The notes: generated by a model from the letters alone, not told the origin. Positions 1-9,105 are shown, counted from the stretch's first letter. The stretch: DNA of 64,000 nt from Poriferisulfidus sp963668445 (GCA_963668445.1 OY764335.1:496001-560000); one strand, 5' to 3'. Program-made: numbers and translations.

Positions 1-145
1 CTGACGCGCTGGCATTAATCTGGGGAGGGGCGGTGCTGACCTCCGGTGCATGCTTGGTTTCTTGCAAGGCGTGTCCCATCTCTTTTGCGGCACGAGGCGC
101 TGGACTGTCGGCAGAACTCTCGCTGAGTAATGATGCTTGGTGTAG

Positions 146-173
146 TTGCCGTCTATGACGAATCTGGTATAAT
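146..173 (+). promoter_or_regulatory. Putative sigma70 promoter of the abiE pair
   Basis: A -35 TTGCCG (146-151) and a perfect -10 TATAAT (168-173) are separated by 16 bases and lie about 40 bases before the antitoxin start. The first 145 bases of the window show no recognisable gene, only an open frame cut by the window edge that matches nothing I know. AbiE antitoxins usually repress their own promoter, so autoregulation is expected but no operator repeat was confirmed. Confidence 0.55.
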
Positions 174-215
174 AAGTAGACATGAAAATGATCAATAATT
201 AATTTTAAAGTTCCT

Positions 216-749
216 ATGAAGAGGACGGAAGCCATCAAACGCTTGTTTGATTGGAGCCGACGCGGGCGCTATGTCTTCACGCGTGGAGATTTGGGGCGCA
301 TCTTTCTTGAAGACCGCTTCGGAACGATGCAGGCGGGATTGGATCGCTTGGTGCGGGACGGCCTGCTCCAGCGGGCGGTGCGCGGGGTGTACGTCTTCCC
401 GATGGGGCGTTGCGACAGTTATGCGCTGGAGCATATCGCCAAGACGATGCGCCGGGGCGAGTACAGCTACGTGAGTCTGGAATCGGCCCTGAGCGAATAC
501 GGAGTGATTTCGCAAATCCCGGCTGCATGCCTGACAATCATGACGACGGGGCGCAAGGGCCGCTACGGCACGCCTTACGGAGACATCGAGTTCACGCATA
601 CGAAACGTCCGGCGACCGCGATTTTGGCCGGGGTCAGGGAAGTAGGACGCCCCCTACGCTGGGCGACGGCCGCTTGCGCCCTGCGCGACCTGAAGCGGGC
701 CGGACGCGATATCTATCCGCTGGATGAAGAGGCACTTTTGGATGCTTGA
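216..749 (+). CDS. abiEi: AbiEi-family antitoxin, type IV toxin-antitoxin
   Basis: This 177-residue protein is read as the antitoxin of an AbiE-type toxin-antitoxin system. The N-terminal ~70 residues look like the winged-helix DNA-binding region of AbiEi proteins (an 'RLFDWSRRGRYVFTRGDL' segment followed by 'GLLQRAVRGVYVFP'), and the rest resembles the conserved C-terminal region needed for neutralisation. It precedes and overlaps the AbiEii toxin, the standard order. In studied AbiE systems the antitoxin represses its own promoter and blocks the toxin without a stable protein complex; that is family knowledge. The ATG at 216 has only a weak ribosome site. The family assignment rests on domain look and context rather than on a single diagnostic motif. 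Confidence 0.8.
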   Translation: MKRTEAIKRLFDWSRRGRYVFTRGDLGRIFLEDRFGTMQAGLDRLVRDGLLQRAVRGVYVFPMGRCDSYALEHIAKTMRRGEYSYVSLESALSEYGVISQIPAACLTIMTTGRKGRYGTPYGDIEFTHTKRPATAILAGVREVGRPLRWATAACALRDLKRAGRDIYPLDEEALLDA

Positions 750-1629
750 GCAGAAGGATTTTACGCAGTGGGTCGAGCAAGCCGCGGCAGCGCCGGGGCG
801 GGAGCATATGCGCCCCGTTATTGAAAAGGAGTTGCTGCACTACGACATCGTGCACGGACTGGCGGAAGCCGGATTACTGAATGCCTTGACTTTTCAGGGC
901 GGGACGGCGCTCAGGCTATGCTATGGCGCACCTCGCTTCAGCGAGGATCTGGATTTTGTCGGTGGCTCCGAATTCGCGGCGAGCGACTGGCGCGAAATCA
1001 CCCTATGCCTCGAATGCTGCATTCGTGATCGCTACGGCCTGGATGTCCTGATTCGAGAACCGCATAGGCAGGACCTCAGCGACGTGCCCGCTGGCTTTGA
1101 AGTCGCACGATGGCGCGTGGCGGTTACGACGGCGCCCCAGAGAAAGGACTTGCCGAAGCAAAGGCTGAAACTGGAAATCGCCGGTATTCCGGCCTATTCG
1201 CGCAAAATCAAGGCATTGCAATGCAGCCACTATCCGTTTCTGCCGGACGGTTACGGCGACACGCTGGTATGCGTGGAATCGCTGGACGAGATGATGGCGG
1301 ATAAGTTGATTGCGCTGGTGAATGTGTCGAAGCAGGTGCGTTACCGGGACATCTGGGACCTAGGCTGGTTGAAGCGGAAGGGGGCGGCAGTGCGCGGCGA
1401 CTGGGTCCGGCAGAAGGTGCGGGATTACCGGATTGCGGATTACCCGGCCAAACTGGACGCCATGGCGCAGCGTCTGCCGGACCTCGTCCAGAGCGAGACA
1501 TTTGCTCGAACGCTGAGCCGTTTCGTGCCGGAAGATGTTCAGGAGCGGACATTGCGCAAGGGCGAGTTCCGGGAATATTTGGTCCATGAAGTCGTGGCGT
1601 TGCTGCAAGATGCTGGGGAGGCCGTTTGA
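742..1629 (+). CDS. abiEii: AbiEii-family nucleotidyltransferase toxin
   Basis: This 295-residue protein is the toxin partner. It carries the nucleotidyltransferase signature of AbiEii/DUF1814 proteins: a GGTALR loop followed by RFSEDLDF (the metal-binding Asp pair), then a KLEIAG segment, MADKLIAL and YRDIWDLGWL. Family members such as MenA-type toxins transfer nucleotides to tRNA and block growth, and several give phage resistance. The ATG at 742 was chosen because AAGAGG at 727-732 lies at good spacing and the start overlaps the antitoxin stop by 8 bases, implying translational coupling; an ATG at 724 is an alternative. The pair is followed directly by core genes, so it looks like a small insertion beside rpoZ. 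Confidence 0.85.
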   Translation: MLEQKDFTQWVEQAAAAPGREHMRPVIEKELLHYDIVHGLAEAGLLNALTFQGGTALRLCYGAPRFSEDLDFVGGSEFAASDWREITLCLECCIRDRYGLDVLIREPHRQDLSDVPAGFEVARWRVAVTTAPQRKDLPKQRLKLEIAGIPAYSRKIKALQCSHYPFLPDGYGDTLVCVESLDEMMADKLIALVNVSKQVRYRDIWDLGWLKRKGAAVRGDWVRQKVRDYRIADYPAKLDAMAQRLPDLVQSETFARTLSRFVPEDVQERTLRKGEFREYLVHEVVALLQDAGEAV

Positions 1630-1654
1630 GCAAAACGGCAAAACGGCGCAGAGT

Positions 1655-1684
1655 CTGGCATGCATTCCGCGAATCGTCTATAAT
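1655..1684 (+). promoter_or_regulatory. Putative promoter of rpoZ-spoT-ridA-recG
   Basis: A perfect -10 TATAAT (1679-1684) with a moderate -35 CTGGCA (1655-1660) and an 18-base spacer stands 37 bases before rpoZ. It follows the end of the toxin gene, so the core operon need not depend on toxin transcription. Confidence 0.45.
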
Positions 1685-1720
1685 TTGCTTCCCGTTCCCC
1701 TTGATGGATGATTCGACCTG

Positions 1721-2146
1721 ATGGCCCGCATTACTGTGGAAGACTGCTTGGAGCAGATTGACAACCGCTTCGATTTGGTGCTGGTTGCGGCGCGGCGCGC
1801 CCGGCAAATCAAGTTGGGCGCAGAGCCGCAGCTGGATGTGGACAATGACAAGCCGACGGTGCTGGCATTGCGTGAGGTCGCGGCCGGCGCGGTGGGCCGC
1901 GATGTTTTCCAGGAGCCGCTGATGCCGCCAGAGAAGGAGGAGGCGCTGGAGCCGGACGAGCTGCATCGGCAGGCAGCGGAGATGGAACCGACCGATGTGG
2001 CGGAAGATCCGGAAGACGACGAGGAGTTCGACGAAGACGATTTCGATCAGGAGCCCGAGCCGGAGAGAGAGGCCGGCCCGGCGCCGTTCGAGGATTCGGG
2101 CGCGGGCGCGGAACCCCAAGAGGAGCCCGACGCCCCATCCGCCTGA
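1721..2146 (+). CDS. rpoZ: RNA polymerase omega subunit with long acidic tail
   Basis: Omega helps fold and assemble the beta' subunit of RNA polymerase and takes part in ppGpp binding. The first ~70 residues match the family (MARITVEDCLEQ, NRFDLVLVAARRARQI, DNDKPTVLALREVA). The protein has 141 residues whereas omega is commonly near 90, and the extra ~60 residues are strongly acidic and proline-rich (runs such as EDPEDDEEFDEDDFDQEPE). It stands just before spoT, a normal gammaproteobacterial order, here without gmk upstream. The acidic extension is the only unusual feature. Confidence 0.95.
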   Translation: MARITVEDCLEQIDNRFDLVLVAARRARQIKLGAEPQLDVDNDKPTVLALREVAAGAVGRDVFQEPLMPPEKEEALEPDELHRQAAEMEPTDVAEDPEDDEEFDEDDFDQEPEPEREAGPAPFEDSGAGAEPQEEPDAPSA

Positions 2147-2151
2147 GGGTC

Positions 2152-4335
2152 ATGGCGGCGGCGGTCGAGGCGTCAGTCGCGCCGGAGTTGGGGACGCCGC
2201 CGGGCGCCGTTCGCTTCAACGGCCTATGCCGGAGTCTGGACCAGTATCTCGAGCCGCGGCAAGTTCAGAACATCTACAGCGCCTATCTGTTCAGCGCCGA
2301 CCGCCATGACGGCCAGCGGCGTTTGACGGGCGAACCCTACATCAGCCATCCGCTGTCGGTCGCGCAGACGCTGGCCGACCTGCATCTGGACGCGGACACG
2401 ATCGCCGCGGCGTTGCTGCACGACGTCATCGAGGACACGCCGACCGCCCGCGACCAGATCGTGCAGCAATTCGGCCACGACATTGCCCATCTGGTCGATG
2501 GGGTCAGCAAGCTGACGCATCTGAGCGGCATGTCGAAGAGCGAGGAGCAGGCCGAGAACTTCAGCAAGATGATGCTGGCGATGGTGCGCGATGTGCGCGT
2601 GATGTTGGTCAAGCTGGCCGATCGCCTGCACAACATGCGCACGTTGCAGGTGCTGCCGATGGCAAAGCAGCAGCGCATCGCCCGCGAGACGCTGGAAGTC
2701 TATGTGCCAATCGCGCGCCGCTTGGGCATGAACGCAATCTGCATGGAACTGGAGCGGCGGTCGTTCCGCACCCTGCACCCGTTTCGCAGCCGGGTGCTGG
2801 AGCAGGCCATTCGCAAGCGTTTGGGCCGGCAGCGCGAACGGATGGAGGAGGTGTGCAACAATTTCGAGCAGGCGTTGCACGAGTACGGCATCAAGGCGCA
2901 GATTGAAGGCCGGGAGAAGAGCGCCTACAGCATCTATCGCAAGATGCGCGACAAGCGCTTGTCCCTAGACGAGGTGTTCGACGTTTACGGCTTCCGGGTC
3001 GTCGTCGACACGACGGACGAGTGCTACCGGGCACTGGGCGTGGCGCACAGCCTGTACAAGCCGGTGCCTGGAAAGTTCAAGGACTACATCGCGATTCCGA
3101 AGGCGAACGGCTACCAATCGCTGCACACTTCGTTGCGCGGCCCGGGCGGCGTACCGGTGGAAATCCAAGTGCGCACCCACGACATGGAGCAGGTGGCGGA
3201 GGGCGGCGTGGCCGCGCATTGGAAGTACAAATCGGACGCTTCCATGCCGCTGCCGGCGCATGCCCGCACATGGATGCAGAGCATTATGGACATCCGCGAA
3301 TCGGCGCCGGATTCCGTCGAGTTTCTGGAACATGTCAAAGTAGATCTGTTTCCGCACGAGGTGTATGTGTTCACGCCGGCCGGCGACATCATGCGGCTGC
3401 CGCAGGGCGCGACGGCACTGGACTTCGCGTATGCGGTGCATTCCGACGTGGGCGATACCTGCGCGGGCGCCAAGATCGACCGCATCGCGTCGCCGCTGAG
3501 CACCGAATTGCACAGCGGCCAGACTGTCGAGATCATCACCCGCGCCGACAGCACGCCGTCGGCCGCTTGGTTGGACTTCGTGGTGACGGCCAAGGCCCGC
3601 TCGTCGATCCGCCACTACCTGAAAGGCCTGAAGGAAGAGCAGGCTGAGGATTTGGGTCGGCGGCTGCTGGAGCGGGCACTGAGCCAATTCGGCAAGACCT
3701 ATCAGGAACTGGACGCCAAGCGCATCGCCGGCATTCTGGATGTGATGGAGGTCGCGGACGAGCAGCAGTTGCTGCGCGGCATCGGTTTGGGGCAGTTGAT
3801 GGCGCCGATTGTGGCGCACCACCTGATGGGGCAAGCGCTGCCGCGCCGGTCGACCGGGTGGTTGGACCGGATGCTGCGCCGCTCGCAGAATCGATCGGTG
3901 GCCTTGCAGGGCACGGAAGGCATGGCGGTGACGTTCGCCAAATGCTGCCGCCCGATTCCGGGCGATGCCGTCGTCGGCATGGCTTCGGCCGGGCACGGTC
4001 TGGTCATCCATCGCGGGCAATGCCGCAATCTGAAGCGCCGGCGCAAGGCGCCCGAGCAGTGGATCCCGTGCGAGTGGGCGGCTTCGGTCAGCGGCGAATA
4101 TCCAGTGGCGGTGCAGGTGTCGACCACCAACCGGCGCGGGCTGCTGGCGCGGGTCGCTGCGGCCATCGCTGAAGAGGGAAGCAACATCGTCGGCGTCAAT
4201 CTGGACGAAGCGCACGCCAGCACTATCAACATGGGCTTCATTCTGAATGTGCGCGACCGGGTTCATCTGGCGGCCGTCATCAAGGCGGTGCGGCGGCTCA
4301 CCGGCGTGCACAAAGTGGTGCGCCTGCTGGGCTGA
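2152..4335 (+). CDS. spoT: Bifunctional (p)ppGpp synthetase/hydrolase SpoT
   Basis: This 727-residue RelA/SpoT homologue makes and degrades the alarmone (p)ppGpp in the cytosol. The N-terminal HD hydrolase domain is intact (ALLHDVIEDTPT and LADRLHNMRTL), so hydrolysis should work. The synthetase domain follows (YSIYRKMRDK, YGFRVVVDT, NGYQSLHTS), then the TGS domain (FTPAGDIMRLPQGATALDFAYAVHSD) and a C-terminal ACT domain (VSTTNRRGLLARVAAAIAEEGSNIVGVN). The length fits SpoT. It starts 5 bases after the rpoZ stop and is followed by ridA and recG, the usual cluster. Confidence 0.97.
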   Translation: MAAAVEASVAPELGTPPGAVRFNGLCRSLDQYLEPRQVQNIYSAYLFSADRHDGQRRLTGEPYISHPLSVAQTLADLHLDADTIAAALLHDVIEDTPTARDQIVQQFGHDIAHLVDGVSKLTHLSGMSKSEEQAENFSKMMLAMVRDVRVMLVKLADRLHNMRTLQVLPMAKQQRIARETLEVYVPIARRLGMNAICMELERRSFRTLHPFRSRVLEQAIRKRLGRQRERMEEVCNNFEQALHEYGIKAQIEGREKSAYSIYRKMRDKRLSLDEVFDVYGFRVVVDTTDECYRALGVAHSLYKPVPGKFKDYIAIPKANGYQSLHTSLRGPGGVPVEIQVRTHDMEQVAEGGVAAHWKYKSDASMPLPAHARTWMQSIMDIRESAPDSVEFLEHVKVDLFPHEVYVFTPAGDIMRLPQGATALDFAYAVHSDVGDTCAGAKIDRIASPLSTELHSGQTVEIITRADSTPSAAWLDFVVTAKARSSIRHYLKGLKEEQAEDLGRRLLERALSQFGKTYQELDAKRIAGILDVMEVADEQQLLRGIGLGQLMAPIVAHHLMGQALPRRSTGWLDRMLRRSQNRSVALQGTEGMAVTFAKCCRPIPGDAVVGMASAGHGLVIHRGQCRNLKRRRKAPEQWIPCEWAASVSGEYPVAVQVSTTNRRGLLARVAAAIAEEGSNIVGVNLDEAHASTINMGFILNVRDRVHLAAVIKAVRRLTGVHKVVRLLG

Positions 4336-4405
4336 AGGCTGTTGGGCATGGTAGTATGAGACCTCACGACGCGATGTCCCGCACGCTTGGCACCGCCTGA
4401 TATCC

Positions 4406-4792
4406 ATGCCCCGCACGCCCGTTGTCGCCGCCGACGCCCCGAATGCCATCGGCGCCTATTCCCAAGCCGTCAAAAGCGGCGATCTGGTGTTCTTGTCCGG
4501 CCAGATTCCGCTGGATCCGGCCACGATGGAATTGGTGGACGGCGATATGCGGGCGCAGATCCGGCGCGTGCTGGACAATCTCGAAGCGGTCGCGCAGGCG
4601 GCCGGCGGCAGCTTGGAGCAGTGCGTCAAGCTGACGGTCTTCCTGACGGATCTGGCGCATTTCGCGCTGGTGAACGAAGTGATGGCGGAGCGGTTTGCCG
4701 AGCCTTACCCGGCGCGGGCGGCGGTCGGAGTGGCGGCCTTGCCCAAAGGCGCGGCCGTGGAGATGGACGCCATTCTCGACTTGCGCGGCTGA
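4406..4792 (+). CDS. ridA: RidA-family 2-iminobutanoate/2-iminopropanoate deaminase
   Basis: RidA hydrolyses reactive enamine/imine intermediates released by PLP enzymes, protecting the cell from 2-aminoacrylate damage. The 128-residue protein shows the full signature: APNAIGAYSQAVKSG near the N-terminus, LVFLSGQIPLDP, and YPARAAVGVAALPKGAAVEMDAI near the end with the Arg that binds the carboxylate of the substrate. It lies between spoT and recG in the same direction, as in many gammaproteobacteria. Confidence 0.95.
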   Translation: MPRTPVVAADAPNAIGAYSQAVKSGDLVFLSGQIPLDPATMELVDGDMRAQIRRVLDNLEAVAQAAGGSLEQCVKLTVFLTDLAHFALVNEVMAERFAEPYPARAAVGVAALPKGAAVEMDAILDLRG

Positions 4793-4803
4793 TTCGGCGC
4801 ACG

Positions 4804-6918
4804 ATGCCGCGGACGGATTCCAGCGCGTCCGATGCGGCGTCGTCAGGGCCGCTGGAAGCGGCCTTGCGCGACCTGCCGGGTGTCGGCCCGAAGATCCAGG
4901 AGAAATTGAGGCGCTTGCGCATCGAGCGTCTCGACCATTTGCTGCTGCACTTGCCGAAAGCCTATGAAGATCGCACCCGGCTGGTGCCGCTGGATGCCTT
5001 GCAGCCCGGGATGCGGTGCATGGTGGAAGGCGTGGTGCAGGGCGCCCGCGTCGAATATTTCCGGGGGCGCCGGCTGCGGGTGCAGCTGGGCGACGATTCC
5101 TTGGCATCGCTGGAACTGCTGTTCATGCGCTTCACGCCGTTCCAGAAGAGCCAATTGGCGCCGGGTACGAAGGTGCGTTGCTTCGGCGAGGTGAAGCTCT
5201 GGCAACGTACGCTGCGCATGTTTCATCCGGAATACGAAGTGGTGGAGGCGGACGGGCCGGTCGCGGCGCCGGAGGACCTGACGCCCTTGTACCCGGCGAC
5301 GACCGGGCTGGCGCAGGTGTCGCTGCGCAAGTTGATCCGGCGCGGCCTTGCGTGGGCGGAAGCGCATCCGGCGGCGCTGGAGCATCCGGGCTGGGAGCGG
5401 CTGTTCCGCACCCGCGGCCTGCCCGGCTTCCTGCAGGCTCTGCGCCGCTTGCACGCTCCGGATGGGGCGCAGGGCGAGCCGGAGGAATCCGACCCGGCCC
5501 GGCAGCGCCTGATCATGGAGGAACTGGCGGCCTACCTTCTGGTCTTTGATCGCTTGAAGCACAAGGCGGCGCGGCAGGAGGCGGCGCCGATCGCTGGCGG
5601 CGAGGAACTGATTCGGGCTTTGCGGGCGGGTCTGTCGTTCACGCTGACCGGGGCGCAGGACCGGGTGATCGCGGAGATTCGCGAGGACTTGGCCCGGAAC
5701 CAGCCGATGATGCGGCTGCTGCAGGGCGATGTCGGTTCGGGCAAGACGCTGGTGGCGGCGTCGGCGGCGCTGTGCGCGGTGGCGTCCGAGATGCAGGTGG
5801 CGGTGATGGCTCCGACCGAACTGTTGGCGGAGCAGCACGACCGCTGCTTCCGCGAATGGCTGGAGCCCATGCAGATCGAGACGGTGCTGCTGTCCAGCAG
5901 CCTGAGCCGCAAGGCGAAGGAGCACGCGAAGCAGCGCATCCGTGCGCATCAGGCGCGCATCGTGGTCGGCACGCATGCGCTGATCCAGAAGGCCGTGGAG
6001 TTCGACCGGCTGGGTCTGCTGATCATTGACGAGCAGCAGCGCTTCGGCGTGCACCAGCGGCTGGCCTTGCGGCGCAAGGGCGAGAGCGGCCGGCTGCGGC
6101 CGCATCAGTTGATCATGACGGCGACGCCGATCCCGCGCAGCCTGGCCATGACGTTCTACGGCGAGTTGGATTCTTCAGTGCTGGACGAGTTGCCGCCCGG
6201 GCGCAAGCCGGTTACCACGGTGGCCATGTCGGACGAGCGGCGGGAGGAGTTGATGATGCGCATTCGGGAAGCCTGCCTGAGCGGGCAGCAGGCGTACTGG
6301 GTCTGCACGCTGATCGAAGAGTCCGACGTGCTGCAATGCGAGGCCGCCAAAAGTTCATGGGAAAACCTGCGCCAAGCCTTGCCGGAACTGGAGATCGGGC
6401 TTGTGCACGGGCAGATGAAGGCGGCGGACAAGGACCAGGTGATCCGGAAGTTTCGGGGCGGGGGGATTCAATTGCTGGTGGCCACCAAAGTCATCGAGGT
6501 GGGCGTGGACGTTCCGAACGCGTCGCTGATGGTGATCGAGAATGCGGAGCGCTTGGGTTTGGCGCAATTGCACCAGTTGCGCGGACGGGTGGGGCGCGGT
6601 GCGCAGCAGAGCAGCTGCGTGCTGCTGTACAAGCCGCCGCTGCCGGAGGCGGCCCGGGAACGCATCCGCACCATGCGCGAGACGACTGACGGCTTCGAGA
6701 TCGCGCGATGCGATCTGCGGCTGCGCGGCCCGGGCCAGTTGCTGGGGGCCCGGCAGGCCGGCGAGAAGGTGTTCCGGGTCGCCGATCTGACGCGCGACGA
6801 GCAGCTGCTGGAGGAAGTGCGCAAACTGGTCCGGGAATTCTCCCGAGCTTCGCCGGAGGCGATGGATGCCGTAATCGAGCGCTGGCTGGGGGAGTCCCGC
6901 GAACTGGGTTCGGTCTGA
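4804..6918 (+). CDS. recG: ATP-dependent DNA helicase RecG
   Basis: RecG remodels stalled replication forks and branched DNA. The 704-residue protein begins with a helix-hairpin-helix-like segment (LRDLPGVGPKIQEKLRRL) and the wedge/OB domain (about residues 60-150), followed by helicase motifs: Walker A GDVGSGKT, a DEQQRFGVHQR box (many homologues have DEQHRFG), TATPIPRSLAMT, and the C-terminal RLGLAQLHQLRGRVGRG and GFEIARCDLRLRGPGQLLGARQ typical of RecG. The ATG at 4804, just after the ridA stop, was chosen since the family starts close to the GVGPK element. Confidence 0.96.
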   Translation: MPRTDSSASDAASSGPLEAALRDLPGVGPKIQEKLRRLRIERLDHLLLHLPKAYEDRTRLVPLDALQPGMRCMVEGVVQGARVEYFRGRRLRVQLGDDSLASLELLFMRFTPFQKSQLAPGTKVRCFGEVKLWQRTLRMFHPEYEVVEADGPVAAPEDLTPLYPATTGLAQVSLRKLIRRGLAWAEAHPAALEHPGWERLFRTRGLPGFLQALRRLHAPDGAQGEPEESDPARQRLIMEELAAYLLVFDRLKHKAARQEAAPIAGGEELIRALRAGLSFTLTGAQDRVIAEIREDLARNQPMMRLLQGDVGSGKTLVAASAALCAVASEMQVAVMAPTELLAEQHDRCFREWLEPMQIETVLLSSSLSRKAKEHAKQRIRAHQARIVVGTHALIQKAVEFDRLGLLIIDEQQRFGVHQRLALRRKGESGRLRPHQLIMTATPIPRSLAMTFYGELDSSVLDELPPGRKPVTTVAMSDERREELMMRIREACLSGQQAYWVCTLIEESDVLQCEAAKSSWENLRQALPELEIGLVHGQMKAADKDQVIRKFRGGGIQLLVATKVIEVGVDVPNASLMVIENAERLGLAQLHQLRGRVGRGAQQSSCVLLYKPPLPEAARERIRTMRETTDGFEIARCDLRLRGPGQLLGARQAGEKVFRVADLTRDEQLLEEVRKLVREFSRASPEAMDAVIERWLGESRELGSV

Positions 6919-6932
6919 TCGGAGCCGGACGT

Positions 6933-7724
6933 TCAGAACAGGCAGCAGGCCAGTTCGAACTCGAGATTGTCGCCGATTTGGGCGGGCCGCTCATGCAAGC
7001 TGCGGCCGTCGCGGAAGACGATGCTGAACGAGCGCCGGTCGATGCTGATTTCCGGATAGCAGGTCGCATCGGCCGGCAGCCGGATGCGGATCATCTGGTG
7101 CGTCCGGCTCGGATCCAGAGGCTCTTCGTGCCAGCCCGACTGCGCAAAGGCTTTCCGGAACGAGGTGCTGTTGCGGATCATGTCCAGAATCGTACGGGCG
7201 ATGCGCACAATGGGTTCGAGCGGTTCGTTCCACTGTTGGATGATGGCCGTGTGGTCGAGTTGGCGGTTTGCCAGCCAGTTCTGGTACATTGGCAGATCCG
7301 TCTCGCTGCCGCAGCCAGGCATGCGCAGACGCTGGCTGAGGGTGTGGAGCAGTTCGTGCTGGAACGGATTGCGGTGCACCGGGTAGTCGAGGGCGTGCGC
7401 GTCTTCGCGCAGGCCGCGGTGCAGTTCGATGACCTTGTGCAGGCGTTCCGGGTGCGCCCCTTCGGAGCCTTCCAGCATTTTTAGCCAAGCCAGACGCTGA
7501 TCCAGTTCGCGGATGAGGTCGAGTTTGATATTGTGCCGGCCGATCAGATCGAAGAGTTCCAGCAGCGTGCCGACGGCGGCCCGCTTGTCCCATGACGCGG
7601 TTTGCTGGCGGTGGTGTTCGAATTGGCGCATCAGGAAGTCGACGCGCAGCAGCGTCCGTATGCGTTCGCCGACCGCCTGCTCGTAAATCAGCGCGTCGTC
7701 GGATGCGGGTGATGGCGGGTTCAT
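6933..7724 (-). CDS. zapD: Cell division protein ZapD
   Basis: ZapD (YacF) bundles FtsZ filaments at the division site. The 263-residue product matches the family in length and content: IYEQAVGERIRTLLRVDFLMRQFEH at the N-terminus, a helical region with LLELFDLIGRHNIKLDLIRELDQ, and a beta-rich C-terminal part ending in LEFELACCLF. Its start overlaps the coaE stop by four bases (ATGA), the same order as the gammaproteobacterial coaE-zapD locus. The yacG gene that often follows is absent. Confidence 0.93.
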   Translation of the reverse strand: MNPPSPASDDALIYEQAVGERIRTLLRVDFLMRQFEHHRQQTASWDKRAAVGTLLELFDLIGRHNIKLDLIRELDQRLAWLKMLEGSEGAHPERLHKVIELHRGLREDAHALDYPVHRNPFQHELLHTLSQRLRMPGCGSETDLPMYQNWLANRQLDHTAIIQQWNEPLEPIVRIARTILDMIRNSTSFRKAFAQSGWHEEPLDPSRTHQMIRIRLPADATCYPEISIDRRSFSIVFRDGRSLHERPAQIGDNLEFELACCLF

Positions 7725-8308
7725 GCGTGTGCGTAGGTGTGATGCAACTCGCGAATGGCACCGCCAAGGTCATGCAGGCGGCCGGAGTTGTCGATCACGT
7801 CGTGGGCGTATTGCCGGCGCTGCGTGGAAGTGGCTTGGGCTTGCAGGATCGCATCCGCTTGGGCGGCGTCCATATCCGGGCGTTGCAGCAGGCGCGTGCG
7901 CTGCATGGCCTGCGGGCAGTCGACGACCAGAATCCGGTCGACGTCATCGTGCCAGCCCGCTTCGATCAGAAGCGGCACCACGGCCACGGCGTAGGCGTAG
8001 GCTTGCCGTGCGAACCAGTCGCGGATGGCCTCGCGCACGGGCGGGTGCAGCAGCGCCTCGATGTCGCGGCGCAGGCCGGCGTCTTGGAAGATTTTCGTGC
8101 GCAGCGCCAGTCGGTCCAGACCGCCATCGGCGCGTCGCACATCCGGGCCGGCGCGTGCGACGACGGCCGCCAGCAGCGGCTGTTCCGGTGTGGTCAGATC
8201 GTGCACGATATCGTCGGCATCGATGACGGGAGCGCCGGCTTCGGCGAAATGTCGGGCGGCCTCCGATTTGCCGCAGGCGATGCCGCCGGTCAGGCCGATG
8301 CGCAGCAT
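7721..8308 (-). CDS. coaE: Dephospho-CoA kinase
   Basis: CoaE phosphorylates dephospho-CoA at the 3'-hydroxyl in the last step of coenzyme A synthesis. The 195-residue protein has the P-loop GLTGGIACGKS close to the N-terminus, the VIDADDIVHDL element, and the LIEAGWHDDVDRILVVDCP region of the family. The ATG at 8308 (MLRIGLTGG) gives the family's usual length and N-terminus; an upstream in-frame extension is not supported. It is translationally coupled to zapD. Confidence 0.95.
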   Translation of the reverse strand: MLRIGLTGGIACGKSEAARHFAEAGAPVIDADDIVHDLTTPEQPLLAAVVARAGPDVRRADGGLDRLALRTKIFQDAGLRRDIEALLHPPVREAIRDWFARQAYAYAVAVVPLLIEAGWHDDVDRILVVDCPQAMQRTRLLQRPDMDAAQADAILQAQATSTQRRQYAHDVIDNSGRLHDLGGAIRELHHTYAHA

Positions 8309-8517
8309 GGATCCGATCCGGTCTGACGCGATTCCGGAAGTGCGGTAGCCGGGCCAAAGGCCGGGATGCGCCGGCGGCCAGATGGGGTGGAGCGGGCGGG
8401 GTGCGTACAAGCCCATGGTTCGGCTTCCAATTGGCGTCGACGGATCAGGATGGGCTGGCGGACAATCAACATGCGCGGCAAGGATGCCACCTTCCCGACG
8501 GCTTGCGGACCTTCCCC

Positions 8518-9105
8518 TTAGTACTCATGGGCTTGGAATTTCCTGTTCTCCACGTGCGCCAAGCCCTTTTCCTCGGCATCGAAGCGTACGGCCACGGTTC
8601 GGGCATCCGCGACGGCAATCTGCTGATTCATCGGCACAAGCACATCGCCGATCATGACCATGGTTAAGGTCTCGGCGGTCCGTATGTTTTCAGCAGCAAT
8701 GTCCATGATGACGTAGTAGGTTTCATCGGCTGCGACGGTTGCTTGCAGGCTGTAGGCGGTATGCGATTCATGGTCAGGCTTTTGGAGCCAGTGCTGATTT
8801 TCCTCGAAGGTGTATTCGCCCGGTTCTAGTTGCATCCACGTATAGTCGTCCTGTTTCAGCGTAGCGGCCTTCTTGCCGTTGATTAAGAGGCGCGTATTGC
8901 CGTGGTTCTGGTTCCAATTGCCGATGCGATAGATATAGACTGTCGCCAGCCCGCTGGACGCGGGCGGTTTTGGTGCGTCGACGAAGGAGGGGCTGTACGT
9001 GGTGGTTGTGCATCCGAGCAGCAATGCCGCCGCGCATGCGAGCGCGGCCATCCGCGCACCGTGCGGCATGCCCTGTGCAGACGGAAGCTTTGTCAATGGC
9101 TGCAT
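8518..9105 (-). CDS. Outer-membrane lipoprotein, DUF2846-like
   Basis: This 195-residue protein starts at an ATG preceded by a good ribosome site (AGAGGGAAACC). It has a lipoprotein signal with lipobox LLLG-C, giving a lipidated Cys32, then a segment GLATVYIYRIGNWNQ and LLINGKKAATLKQDDYTWMQLEPGEYTF that looks like the DUF2846 beta-sandwich found in small surface lipoproteins. The function of that family is not settled. It stands alone between coaE and a divergent PQQ-type dehydrogenase, with a palindrome in the shared upstream region. About 210 bases between it and coaE hold no recognisable gene. Confidence 0.7.
   Translation of the reverse strand: MQPLTKLPSAQGMPHGARMAALACAAALLLGCTTTTYSPSFVDAPKPPASSGLATVYIYRIGNWNQNHGNTRLLINGKKAATLKQDDYTWMQLEPGEYTFEENQHWLQKPDHESHTAYSLQATVAADETYYVIMDIAAENIRTAETLTMVMIGDVLVPMNQQIAVADARTVAVRFDAEEKGLAHVENRKFQAHEY

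Noticed and set aside
1..160. Open frame at the left edge of the window
   Set aside because: It is short, cut by the edge and matches no family, so it is not called as a gene.
2965..4449. A 494-codon minus-strand frame opposite spoT
   Set aside because: It is rich in His, Arg and Gln as expected for antisense of a GC-rich gene, and spoT is certain.
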